The notes under the pieces are model-generated. The model was not told the DNA's origin, ran no database searches, and saw only the letters and a list, made by a program, of their open reading frames with translations. Positions 54,717 to 63,271 of a stretch of DNA of 64,000 nt are shown in pieces. Within the stretch, counting starts at the first letter, position 1. Each line of letters begins with the position of its first letter. Source of the stretch: Sphingomonas panacisoli (GTDB taxonomy: Bacteria; Pseudomonadota; Alphaproteobacteria; Sphingomonadales; Sphingomonadaceae); the NCBI RefSeq assembly GCF_007859635.1, contig NZ_CP042306.1, positions 3,339,026 to 3,403,025 on the forward strand, written 5' to 3'. Both the position numbers and the translations under genes were made by a program.

Positions 54717-55721
54717 ATGCGCTTCTTCTCCGACAACGCCGCCCCCGCTTGTCCGCAAGTGATCGCGGCGATCGCCGCCGCCAACACGCTCGACACCGCC
54801 TATGACGGCGATCGCTGGTCGCAACAGCTCGACGGGCGTTTCTCCGACCTGTTCGGCACCCAGGTCCGCGTCCTGTGGACGCCGTCGGGGACGTCGGCGA
54901 ACTGCCTGGCGCTCGCCGCGCTCTGCCAGCCGCACGGCGCGGTTATCTGCCACCGCGACGCGCACATCAACATGGACGAGGCGGGCGCGCCTGGTTTCTA
55001 CCTGCTCGGCGCCAAACTGCTGCTTGGCGAAGGGCCGGGCGCGAAACTGACGCCGCCGGCGGTCGAGGACATCCTGGGCGCGATCCGTCCCGACGTGCAC
55101 CAGGTCCAGGCGCACGCGCTGTCGATCACCAATGCGACCGAATACGGCCTGAGCTACACGCCCGACGAGGTCGCGGCGCTCGGCGATCTCGCCAAGTCGC
55201 GCGGGCTGGGCTTCCACATGGACGGCGCGCGGTTCGCCAATGCGGTGGCGCATTCGGGCGCGGACCTTGCCGACCTGACGTGGCGCGCGGGCGTCGATGC
55301 ATTGAGCTTCGGCTTCGTCAAGAATGGCGGGATGGGAGCCGAGGCGCTGGTGTTTTTCAAGCCAGAGCTGGCCGATGCCAGCCTCTATCGCCGTAAGCGC
55401 GCCGGCTTGTTGGCGTCGAAGGGGCGCTACCTCGCCGCGCAGATTCTCGCGATGCTCGACGACGATGTGTGGCTGACCAACGCGCGCGCGGCCAATGCCG
55501 GCGCGGCGATGCTGGCCAGGGCCGCGGGCGATCGGTTGGTCTATCCGGTCGAGGCAAACGAGGTGTTCCTGCGCGTGACGCCCGACGAGGCCGCGAGCCT
55601 GCGCGCGCCGGGGTTCGATTTCTACGATTGGGCGCCGGGCGAAGTGCGGCTGGTGACGTCGTGGGATCAACAGGAAGCCGCGATCAAACCGCTGGCCGAC
55701 GCCATCGCCGCTTTGCCATAG
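54717..55721 (+). CDS. Threonine aldolase-family PLP enzyme
   Basis: A 334-residue fold-type I PLP enzyme, like low-specificity L-threonine aldolases that split threonine into glycine and acetaldehyde. FSDNAAPACPQVIAAI (4-19), TPSGTSANCLAL (about 53-64), HRDAHINMDEAGAP, and FHMDGARFANAVAHSG are characteristic. The PLP lysine is in LSFGFVKNGGMGAEAL. ATG at 54717 follows GGAAGAG; an in-frame GTG lies five codons upstream. It stands between PBP and transporter genes with no pathway partners. Confidence 0.88.
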   Translation: MRFFSDNAAPACPQVIAAIAAANTLDTAYDGDRWSQQLDGRFSDLFGTQVRVLWTPSGTSANCLALAALCQPHGAVICHRDAHINMDEAGAPGFYLLGAKLLLGEGPGAKLTPPAVEDILGAIRPDVHQVQAHALSITNATEYGLSYTPDEVAALGDLAKSRGLGFHMDGARFANAVAHSGADLADLTWRAGVDALSFGFVKNGGMGAEALVFFKPELADASLYRRKRAGLLASKGRYLAAQILAMLDDDVWLTNARAANAGAAMLARAAGDRLVYPVEANEVFLRVTPDEAASLRAPGFDFYDWAPGEVRLVTSWDQQEAAIKPLADAIAALP

Positions 55722-55788
55722 GCTGGCCTTATCATCGCACAAGCATAAGCGGGGTTGCGGGGCGGTCGTAGGGGCGTAGAGCGGATCG

Positions 55789-56712
55789 GTGCTCCAGCCG
55801 CCCGAAGCCAAACCGCAATCGACGCGGCTCGCCGTCCTGATTCCGTTCGGGATCGTGACGTTGATCTGGGGTTCGACCTGGCTGGTGATCCGCGATCAAT
55901 TGGGCGTGGTACCGCCGAGCTGGTCGGTGTCGTACCGTTTCCTCGTCGCGGGCATCGTGATGGCGATCTACGCCGTGTGGAAACGCGAGAGCTGGCGGCT
56001 GGGCGCGAGCGGCTTCGCCTTCGCTGGCCTGCTCGGGCTCGCGCAATTCTGTCTTAACTTCAACTTCGTCTATCGCGCCGAGCAGCATGTCACGTCGGGG
56101 CTCGTGTCGGTCGTCTTCGCGCTGCTGCTGGTACCGAATGCGGTGCTGGCGCGCATCTTCCTCGGCCAGAAGCTCGGGCGGCAACTCGTCATCGGTTCGA
56201 CGATCGCGATGGCGGGCATCGTCCTGCTGTTCGTCCGCGAGGCGCGGGTCGATCCGCATGGGCCATGGCAAGTGCTCGCCGGGATCGGTTTCACTCTGTG
56301 CGCGGTGATGTCGGCCTCGACCGCGAACGTCATGCAGGCGACCCCCACCGCGGCGCGCTATCCGATGATCACGATGCTGGCGATCGCGATGTTCGCCGGC
56401 GCCGGCCTGGACGCCTTGTTCGCGTTTGCGACCGTCGGCCCGCCGGTAGTCGAGATGCGCGCGGCCTATTGGCTCGGCACACTGTATCTCGGGATATTCG
56501 CGAGTGCGCTCGCCTTCCCGCTCTATTTCGGGGTGATCCGCACCATCGGCCCGGCCAAGGCGGCCTATTCGAGCGTGATCGTGCCGGTCATCGCGATGCT
56601 GCTCTCGACGATCTTCGAGGGTTATCGCTGGTCGGGGTTGGCGATCGCCGGTGCCGTGCTGGCGGGGGCAGGGCTGGTCATCGCGTTGAGGGCGCGCAGG
56701 CCCAACAGGTAA
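55789..56712 (+). CDS. EamA/DMT-family transporter
   Basis: A 307-residue inner-membrane protein with ten predicted helices arranged as two EamA repeats, each about 140 residues (start near ILIPFGIVTLIWGSTWLVIR and near GIGFTLCAVMSASTANVM). The drug/metabolite transporter superfamily exports amino acids, nucleosides or other metabolites; substrate unknown. The GTG at 55789 is the start; no ATG is better placed. Its end overlaps the convergent SDR gene by 91 bp (56622-56712). Confidence 0.88.
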   Translation: MLQPPEAKPQSTRLAVLIPFGIVTLIWGSTWLVIRDQLGVVPPSWSVSYRFLVAGIVMAIYAVWKRESWRLGASGFAFAGLLGLAQFCLNFNFVYRAEQHVTSGLVSVVFALLLVPNAVLARIFLGQKLGRQLVIGSTIAMAGIVLLFVREARVDPHGPWQVLAGIGFTLCAVMSASTANVMQATPTAARYPMITMLAIAMFAGAGLDALFAFATVGPPVVEMRAAYWLGTLYLGIFASALAFPLYFGVIRTIGPAKAAYSSVIVPVIAMLLSTIFEGYRWSGLAIAGAVLAGAGLVIALRARRPNR

Positions 56713-57446
56713 TCGGCGTAGATCGGACACCAGCCTAATACGCGCTTCGCCTTGCCGTTCGCGACGCGGCGGTTTTCGGCGTGGAAGGCACGCGCGGCCG
56801 GCGACAGCGCTTCGAGCGGCACGATCGCCGGCGGCTCGATGCCGAGCAGCATGCTGGCGAATTCGACCACGCTATCCTGCGGTGCCGGGAGATCGTCGGC
56901 GAGATTATAGGCGCCCGGCGGTGCATCGAACCCGGCGATCACGCCGCGCGCGAGATCATCCACATGGATGCGGCTGAACACCTGTCCGGCGATCCCGGTG
57001 CGGTGCGCGGCACCCGCCGCGACGCGATCGAGCGGCGAGCGACCAGGGCCGTAGATGCCGGGCAACCGGAAAACGCGCGCGCCCATCGCGCGCCAATCGG
57101 CGTCGGCGCGATTGCGCGGTTCGCGGCGGCCCTTGATCGGCGCGCTTTCATCGACCCACGCCCCGCCGGTGTCGCCGTAGACGCCGGTCGAGGAAAGGTA
57201 GCCGAGCCATCTGTCGCCGAACCGGTCGCCGTATTGCGTCAGTACCGGATCGTCCTCGGCCGGCGGGACCGACGAGAGGATGTGCGTCGCGTTGCCGATC
57301 GCGGCGGTCACGCTGGTGTCGTCCTCGAAATCGAGGTCGCCTGCGCTGCCCGTCGCCGACACCTGCCACCCGTCGAGCCGGGCTGCGACGGCGCTTGCCG
57401 TATAGCCCAGCCCAAAGATCAGCAGGCGCCCGTTACTTGGCGCCAT
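56622..57446 (-). CDS. SDR-family NAD(P)-dependent epimerase-like protein
   Basis: A 274-residue Rossmann protein of the atypical SDR group (YeeZ-like). The loop LLIFGLGYTASAVAARL (about 8-24) is G-x-G-x-x-A type; LGYLSSTGVYGDTGGAWVDE (about 94-113) and FRLPGIYGPGRSPLD carry the conserved Tyr motif and substrate loop. Start ATG at 57446 overlaps the M28 peptidase stop by 14 bp. The C-terminal 30 residues lie inside the end of the transporter gene on the opposite strand. Confidence 0.83.
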   Translation of the reverse strand: MAPSNGRLLIFGLGYTASAVAARLDGWQVSATGSAGDLDFEDDTSVTAAIGNATHILSSVPPAEDDPVLTQYGDRFGDRWLGYLSSTGVYGDTGGAWVDESAPIKGRREPRNRADADWRAMGARVFRLPGIYGPGRSPLDRVAAGAAHRTGIAGQVFSRIHVDDLARGVIAGFDAPPGAYNLADDLPAPQDSVVEFASMLLGIEPPAIVPLEALSPAARAFHAENRRVANGKAKRVLGWCPIYADYLLGLRALNAMTSPAPASTAPAIANPDQR

Positions 57447-59115
57447 AGCCTCCGAAATACGTCCCGAAATAATCGCCCTTGTTCCAGCGCGGGCGTTCGT
57501 CATTGTCGGCGATCTCGCGCGCGATCGTGTAGTTGACCGTCACGAACCGCACTCCCTGCTCCCAGTCGAGCGGCAGGCCGATCTCGTCCGAGGGCTGGTG
57601 GTAGTGGTTCTTCATGAAGTCCTCCCACGCCGCTTTCCCGCCTCCTTTGTAGCCGGGCCACAGGAATACCGAGGGAATGCCCTTCTGGACGAAGCGGAAA
57701 TGGTCGGAGCGGACGAACAATCCTTCGTCCGGCATCGGATCGGGCGCGAGCTCGACCCCGACGCTTTCCACCGCCTTCTTCACGATCGGCCCGAGCGTGG
57801 ATCGCGGCGCGCCGAACACCACCATGTCCTCGAACTTGTAGGTGATCAGCGGCATGTCGAGGTTGACGTCGGCGACGATCGACTTGAGCGGGACGGTAGG
57901 GTTGTTGGCGAAATAGTCGGAGCCGATCAGGCCCTTTTCCTCTGCCGTCACCGCCAGGAACATCACCGTGCGGCGCGGCGGCTTGCCCGACGCGACGAAG
58001 CGCTTCGCTTCCTCGATCAGGCTGGCGATGCCGATCGCATTGTCCTCGGCGCCGTTGTTGATCGTGTCGCCCAGTTTGTCGGGTTTGCCGACGCCGATAT
58101 GGTCGAGATGGGCGGAGAGGATGACGACCTCGTCCTTCATCTTCGGATCGGTGCCCGGAATGATGCCGATCACGTTGGACGAGGGCATCGGCCGAATTGT
58201 CGTCTTCAGCGCCGCCGACAGATTGCCGGAAAGCGGGAAGGCGGTGAACTTGGCGTCGTCGCTGTCGGCGGCCTTCTTCACCTGATCCCACGACATGCGC
58301 GCGCCGGCGAACAGCTTTGCGGCGCCCGCCATGGAGATCGTGCCGAGCACCGGCAAACCGTCATTCTTGCCGCTGCCGTCGCGTTGTGCCCAGGTAACGC
58401 GTTCGGTGTCCCAGGTGCGCGTGGTGATGGCGAACGGCAGCGACCCGCGCCCGACGCGCGGGCTTTCGATCTGGATCGCGCCGATCGCGCCGTGCTGCGC
58501 GGCGATCGCCGCCTTGGCCCTGGGGCTGGAGAAGAAGGCGCGTTCCTCGCCGTCATATCCTTTGGGCGCGCCGCCGACATAGGCGACGATCTTCCCCTTT
58601 ACGTCGACGCCCTTGTAATCGTCGCGCTTATAGTCCGGCGCGACGATGCCGTAGCCGACGAACACCACGGGCGCCGTCAGGCTGGTTTCGGCCTTCGCGG
58701 CGTTGGGCGCGGGCGAAAAGTCCTCGCCGAACACCAATGTCTGCGGCGTACCCTTGCCGGGCGTCCAGACGAAGCTGCCCTTGTCGGCGAGCTTGTACCC
58801 GACCAGCGGCACGCGCTGCAGGTAGCCGCCATCCTCACCCCCGGGACGCAAGCCGGCGGCGTAGAATTGCGCGGCGACATATTGCGCGGCGATGTCGAAT
58901 TCGTGGCTGCCCGCCTCGCGGCCGCGCATTGCGTCGGACGCCAGGAACATCACATGCGCCTTCATCGCGGCCTGATCGGCGGGGAGGGGGGCCATGACCC
59001 GCGCGTTGACCGAGGCGGCGCTTTCCTTTTGCGGCGTCGTCGCGGCCTTGTCGGTCTGCGCGACCGCCGCGCCGGCACCGAGCAAGAGCATGGCGGAACC
59101 GATCAATCTGAACAT
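57433..59115 (-). CDS. Exported M28 metallopeptidase
   Basis: A 560-residue exported zinc aminopeptidase-like protein. Signal MFRLIGSAMLLLGAGAAVAQ; a PA-like insert occupies roughly 140-260. The di-zinc site appears as ILSAHLDHIGVGK, INNGAEDNAIGIASLIEEA, VTAEEKGLIGSDYF and NHYHQPSDEIG. M28 enzymes remove N-terminal residues from peptides in the periplasm. Start ATG 59115 has GAGGAAAGCC; the longer frame starts in the divergent promoter. Downstream it overlaps the SDR start, forming a two-gene leftward unit. Confidence 0.92.
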   Translation of the reverse strand: MFRLIGSAMLLLGAGAAVAQTDKAATTPQKESAASVNARVMAPLPADQAAMKAHVMFLASDAMRGREAGSHEFDIAAQYVAAQFYAAGLRPGGEDGGYLQRVPLVGYKLADKGSFVWTPGKGTPQTLVFGEDFSPAPNAAKAETSLTAPVVFVGYGIVAPDYKRDDYKGVDVKGKIVAYVGGAPKGYDGEERAFFSSPRAKAAIAAQHGAIGAIQIESPRVGRGSLPFAITTRTWDTERVTWAQRDGSGKNDGLPVLGTISMAGAAKLFAGARMSWDQVKKAADSDDAKFTAFPLSGNLSAALKTTIRPMPSSNVIGIIPGTDPKMKDEVVILSAHLDHIGVGKPDKLGDTINNGAEDNAIGIASLIEEAKRFVASGKPPRRTVMFLAVTAEEKGLIGSDYFANNPTVPLKSIVADVNLDMPLITYKFEDMVVFGAPRSTLGPIVKKAVESVGVELAPDPMPDEGLFVRSDHFRFVQKGIPSVFLWPGYKGGGKAAWEDFMKNHYHQPSDEIGLPLDWEQGVRFVTVNYTIAREIADNDERPRWNKGDYFGTYFGGYGAK

Positions 59116-59224
59116 GGCTTTCCTCTTGGCTGTGCCTGGCGCGACGCGTAGCACGGTGAGGAACCTTGGCAACACTGTATTGTATTAGTGCGACAGTTGC
59201 CGACGCCACGATAACGGAACACGC

Positions 59225-61825
59225 ATGATCGACGCCCAATCCGCCCTCGCTTCGCCCGCCGTCATCCGGCGCGAGGATTATCAGCCGCCGGATTGGCTCG
59301 TCCCCGACATCGCGCTCGATTTCGATCTCGATCCGGCGACGACACGCGTGACGGCCGTCCTCGACGTCGTCCGGTCGAGCGCGCACGGTCGCCCGCTGCG
59401 GCTCGACGGCGACGGGCAAGTGCCGACCAAGGTGCTGGTCGACGGCAATCCGCACAACGACTGGCGGATGGATGGCGATACGCTCGAGATCGATCTGCCG
59501 GGTAGCGAGCATCGGATCGAGACCGAGGTCGCGATCCACCCCGACCGCAACACGCAGTTGATGGGGCTCTACGCATCCGGCGGCAACCTGTGCACGCAAT
59601 GCGAAGCCGAAGGGTTCCGGCGTATCACCTTCTTCCCCGATCGGCCCGATGTCCTCGCACGCTATTCGGTCAGGATGACCGCCGACAGGAAGCGGTTCCC
59701 GGTGCTGCTGGCGAACGGCGATCCGATCGCGTCGGGGGATGCAGAGGACGGCCGGCATTGGGCCGAATGGCGCGATCCGTTCCCCAAGCCGTGCTATCTG
59801 TTCGCATTGGTCGCGGGCGACCTGTCCGCCAATCGCGCCACCTTCACCACGATGTCGGGCCGCGAAGTGCAGCTCGGCATCTGGGTGCGCGCCGCCGATC
59901 TGCCCAAGACAGAACACGCGCTGGCCGCGCTGCAGACGGCGATGGCGTGGGACGAGCGCGTCTATGGCCGCGAATACGATCTCGACGTGTTCAACATCGT
60001 CGCGGTCGACGATTTCAATTTCGGCGCGATGGAGAATAAGGGGCTGAACATCTTCAACAGCCGCTACATCCTGGCCGATCCCGATACCGCGACCGATGCG
60101 GATTACGACGCGATCGCCGCCGTCGTCGCGCATGAATATTTCCACAATTGGTCGGGCAATCGCGTCACCTGCCGCGACTGGTTCCAGCTGAGCCTGAAGG
60201 AAGGCTTTACCGTCTTCCGCGACCAGGGCTTTTCGGCGGACCAGGGATCGGCGGCGGTCAAGCGGATCGAGGATGTCCGCACGCTGCGCGCGGCGCAGTT
60301 CCCGGAGGATGCCGGACCGCTCGCGCACCCGATCCGGCCAGATTCCTACATGGAAATCAGCAACTTCTACACTGCGACGATCTACAACAAGGGCGCCGAG
60401 GTGATCCGGATGATGGCAACCATCCTGGGTCCCGATAGCTTCCGCGCGAGCACCGACCTCTATTTCGATCGCTATGACGGGACGGCGGCGACGTGCGACG
60501 ATTTCGTCCGCTGCATGGAATTCGGCAGCGGCATCGACTTGACCCAGTTCCGTCACTGGTATTCGCAAGCCGGGACGCCGCGCGTGTCGGCGGCGCTCGA
60601 CCACGACGCCGGATCGGGCCGCGCGACGTTGCGTCTCGCGCAGCGCACGGCGCCGACGCCGGGCCAGCCGGACAAGGAGCCGTTCGTCCTGCCGCTCAAG
60701 CTCAAGCTGTTCGGCGGCGAGACCGGCGCGGCGCTGAGCAACGAGCAGTTGTTCATGCTCGACCGGCCGACCGCCGACATCACCTTCGACGGCGTCACGG
60801 AACGCCCGGTGCTCTCAATCAACCGCGGCTTTTCGGCGCCGGTGATCATCGAAAGCGACCGATCGTCGGCCGACCTAAAATTCCTGTCGGCGCACGACGA
60901 CGACCCGTTCGCGCGCTATGAAGCGATGCAGCAGTTGATGCTCGACACGCTCGTCGCGGCGGTAACGCTGGGGCGGGCTGATCACGAGCCGGTGATCGAC
61001 GCCGTCCGGCGCACGCTTGAGGACCCCGCGCTCGACCGCGCGTTCGCGGCGGAGGCCGTGCTGCTGCCGTCGGACAGCTTCGTCGGCGATCAGTTGGAAA
61101 TGGTCGATCCCGAGGCGGTGTTCCGGGCCCGCGAAGCGCTGCGTCGCGATCTCGGCAAGCATCTCGCCGGTTTGTGGCGTTCGGCTTACGCGAATGCGAG
61201 CCAAGCCGGCACGTTTGTCTATTCGCCCGCCGCCAAGGCCGCCCGCCGTATGCGCAGCGTCGCGCTCGGCTACATCGCCGCGAGCGGGGCCGAGGACGCC
61301 GCCGACGTCGCGTTCGCGCAGTTCGAGGCGGCCGACAACATGACCGATCGCCAGGGCGCGCTGACGACATTGGTCAACGGGAAGTCGGATAAGCGGATCG
61401 CGGCGCTCGACATCTTCTACAATCGCTATTCGGGCGACGCGCTGGTGCTCGACAAATGGTTCCAGACCCAGGCGCTGTCGATGCGCGACGACACGCCGCA
61501 GGTGGTCGCGGACCTGGCACGGCACCCCGATTTCAGCCTCGCCAATCCCAACCGTGCGCGGTCGCTGGTCGGGGCGTTCGGGGTCAACCAGCGCGCGTTC
61601 CACATGGCGGGCGGAGCGGGATATCGTTTCCTGGCCGATCATCTGATCGCGCTCGACAAGCTCAACCCGCAGACCGCGGCCAAATTGCTGCCCCCGCTCG
61701 GTCGCTGGCGCCGGTTCGATCCGGCGCGCGCGACACTGATGAAGGCTGAGCTCGAACGTATCCTTGCAACGCCGGGCCTGTCGAAGGATCTGTTCGAGCA
61801 GGCGTCGAAGAGCCTCGAGGGGTGA
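59225..61825 (+). CDS. pepN: Aminopeptidase N (M1 family)
   Basis: An 866-residue M1 zinc aminopeptidase of the E. coli PepN type. The substrate-binding GAMENKGLN motif (about residues 266-274), the zinc motif HEYFHNW (about 303-309) with the more distant Glu in LKEGFTVFRDQ (LSLKEGFTVF), and the C-terminal DUF3458/ARM-like half are seen. Cytosolic. It is divergent from the M28 peptidase gene, and its TGA stop overlaps the GTG start of the DUF202 gene (61822-61825). Confidence 0.96.
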   Translation: MIDAQSALASPAVIRREDYQPPDWLVPDIALDFDLDPATTRVTAVLDVVRSSAHGRPLRLDGDGQVPTKVLVDGNPHNDWRMDGDTLEIDLPGSEHRIETEVAIHPDRNTQLMGLYASGGNLCTQCEAEGFRRITFFPDRPDVLARYSVRMTADRKRFPVLLANGDPIASGDAEDGRHWAEWRDPFPKPCYLFALVAGDLSANRATFTTMSGREVQLGIWVRAADLPKTEHALAALQTAMAWDERVYGREYDLDVFNIVAVDDFNFGAMENKGLNIFNSRYILADPDTATDADYDAIAAVVAHEYFHNWSGNRVTCRDWFQLSLKEGFTVFRDQGFSADQGSAAVKRIEDVRTLRAAQFPEDAGPLAHPIRPDSYMEISNFYTATIYNKGAEVIRMMATILGPDSFRASTDLYFDRYDGTAATCDDFVRCMEFGSGIDLTQFRHWYSQAGTPRVSAALDHDAGSGRATLRLAQRTAPTPGQPDKEPFVLPLKLKLFGGETGAALSNEQLFMLDRPTADITFDGVTERPVLSINRGFSAPVIIESDRSSADLKFLSAHDDDPFARYEAMQQLMLDTLVAAVTLGRADHEPVIDAVRRTLEDPALDRAFAAEAVLLPSDSFVGDQLEMVDPEAVFRAREALRRDLGKHLAGLWRSAYANASQAGTFVYSPAAKAARRMRSVALGYIAASGAEDAADVAFAQFEAADNMTDRQGALTTLVNGKSDKRIAALDIFYNRYSGDALVLDKWFQTQALSMRDDTPQVVADLARHPDFSLANPNRARSLVGAFGVNQRAFHMAGGAGYRFLADHLIALDKLNPQTAAKLLPPLGRWRRFDPARATLMKAELERILATPGLSKDLFEQASKSLEG

Positions 61826-62187
61826 GCGATCCGCTCCCCGAGTTCGACCGCAACCTCGCGCTGTCCGCTGATCGCACGATCCTGGCGCGCGAACAGGTCT
61901 ATGGCTCGTGGGTGCGCACCGGCCTCACGTCATTGGCGGCGGCGGTCGGCGCGCGGACGTTATACGCGACGGTGGTGCCGGCGTGGCTGGCGGTCGCGAC
62001 CGGCGTGCTGCTGGCGCTGTTCAGTGCCTTCTGCTTCCTCGCCGCCGTGTGGCGCGAGATGAGTCCGGCATTCGAAGACCTGCATCCCAGCCAGCGACGC
62101 CTGCCGCCGTCGATGCTGATCGTGATCAACGGATCGCTGACATTGGTCGCGGGTGCGGCCGCGGTCGGTATTCTGATCGCGCGCTAG
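61822..62187 (+). CDS. DUF202/YidH-like membrane protein
   Basis: A 121-residue protein with three predicted membrane segments (about 34-52, 54-76, 99-120). The N-terminus LALSADRTILAREQVYGSWVRTGLTSLAAAV matches DUF202. The function is unknown. GTG start at 61822 within pepN's stop (GTGA); the stop TAG shares CTAG with the convergent CsaA-like gene (62184-62187). Confidence 0.8.
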   Translation: MSDPLPEFDRNLALSADRTILAREQVYGSWVRTGLTSLAAAVGARTLYATVVPAWLAVATGVLLALFSAFCFLAAVWREMSPAFEDLHPSQRRLPPSMLIVINGSLTLVAGAAAVGILIAR

Positions 62188-62555
62188 AAGAGGCGGCCAC
62201 CGTTCGGCACCAGCTCGCTCGGGCCGATCAGGACGACCTTGCCGTCGGCATCGGGGAAACCAAGCGTCAGCACCTCGGACCGCATCGGGCCGATCTGGCG
62301 CGGCGGGAAGTTGACGACCGCCGCGACCTGGCGTCCGACCAAATCGTCCAGCGCATAGTGCTCGGTGATCTGCACCGACGATCGCTTGACGCCGATCGGC
62401 TCGCCAAAGTCGATGCTCAGCTTGTAGGCGGGCTTTCGCGCCTCCGGGAACGGGTCCGCCGCGACGATCGTGCCGATGCGGATATCGACCTTCAGCCAGT
62501 CGTCGAACGCGATCTCGGCCTCCGCGGGGGCGCCGGCATCGTGCGTGACGTGCAT
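62184..62555 (-). CDS. CsaA-like tRNA-binding (OB-fold) protein
   Basis: A 123-residue OB-fold protein of the CsaA/tRNA-binding domain family. FDDWLKVDIRIGTIVAADPF (17-36), ARKPAYKLSIDFGEPIGVKRSS, and VVNFPPRQIGPMRSEVLTLGF are characteristic. The family binds tRNA and is linked to protein export or chaperone activity in Bacillus. It lies one base after the GST gene on the same strand, and may be coupled to it. Confidence 0.93.
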   Translation of the reverse strand: MHVTHDAGAPAEAEIAFDDWLKVDIRIGTIVAADPFPEARKPAYKLSIDFGEPIGVKRSSVQITEHYALDDLVGRQVAAVVNFPPRQIGPMRSEVLTLGFPDADGKVVLIGPSELVPNGGRLF

Positions 62556-62556
62556 G

Positions 62557-63228
62557 TCAGAAGTTCACGTCGTCGTAATGCGATGCGGCCGGAATCCCTT
62601 CCATCCGCTCACTCAATAAAGGGCGGAAGCTTGGCCTACTCTTCATCCCCGAATACCAACGCGCGGTTTCCTCGTGGCTCTTCCAGTCGATCCCGCCGAG
62701 ATAGTCGGCGACCGAAATCTGTGCCGCCGCCGCCAGATCTGCGAGGCTCAGCGTCGATCCGGCCATCCAGTTGTGCCGGCCGAGCAGGTAATCGGTGTAG
62801 TCGAGATATTCGACCGCCGACTTCATCGCTTCGCGCAGCACCTTGGCGTCGGGCCCCTGCTTGGTCACGACGCGCTTGATCATCCGCTCGCCGAGCAACT
62901 TCTCGGTCACGTCGCGATAGAAGAAGGTGTCGAACCAGGTCGACAACCGCCGGATCTCGGCGCGCTGCGCCGCGGTGCCGTTGATCATCTGCGCCTTGTC
63001 GACCGTCTCGTCGAAATATTCGCAGATGACGAGCGAATCGATCAGCCGGACGTCGCGTTCGGGATCGGCGATCACCGGGGTCTGCCCGGCTGGGTTCATG
63101 TCGATGAACTCGTCCCGCCGCTCCCACGGGTTTTCGCGCACCAAGGTATAGCCCACGCCCTTTTCGCCGAGCAGCAGCCGGACCTTGCGCGAGAACGGAC
63201 AAAGCGGGAATTGATAGAGCTGCCACAT
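62557..63228 (-). CDS. Glutathione S-transferase family protein
   Basis: A 223-residue GST-fold protein: thioredoxin-like N-domain (LYQFPLCPFSRKVRLLLGEK, about 4-23; NPAGQTPVIAD; LIDSLVICEYFDE) and all-helical C-domain containing HNWMAGSTLSLADLAAAA (about 155-172). The Cys-x-x-Ser motif near residue 10 resembles the Omega/Beta-type or ClcG-like members. Substrate unknown. Transcribed toward the CsaA-like gene one base away. Confidence 0.9.
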   Translation of the reverse strand: MWQLYQFPLCPFSRKVRLLLGEKGVGYTLVRENPWERRDEFIDMNPAGQTPVIADPERDVRLIDSLVICEYFDETVDKAQMINGTAAQRAEIRRLSTWFDTFFYRDVTEKLLGERMIKRVVTKQGPDAKVLREAMKSAVEYLDYTDYLLGRHNWMAGSTLSLADLAAAAQISVADYLGGIDWKSHEETARWYSGMKSRPSFRPLLSERMEGIPAASHYDDVNF

Positions 63229-63271
63229 GCGCCTTCTTTAGCGAGCGCGGCGCGGCGGCGGCAAGCGAAGT

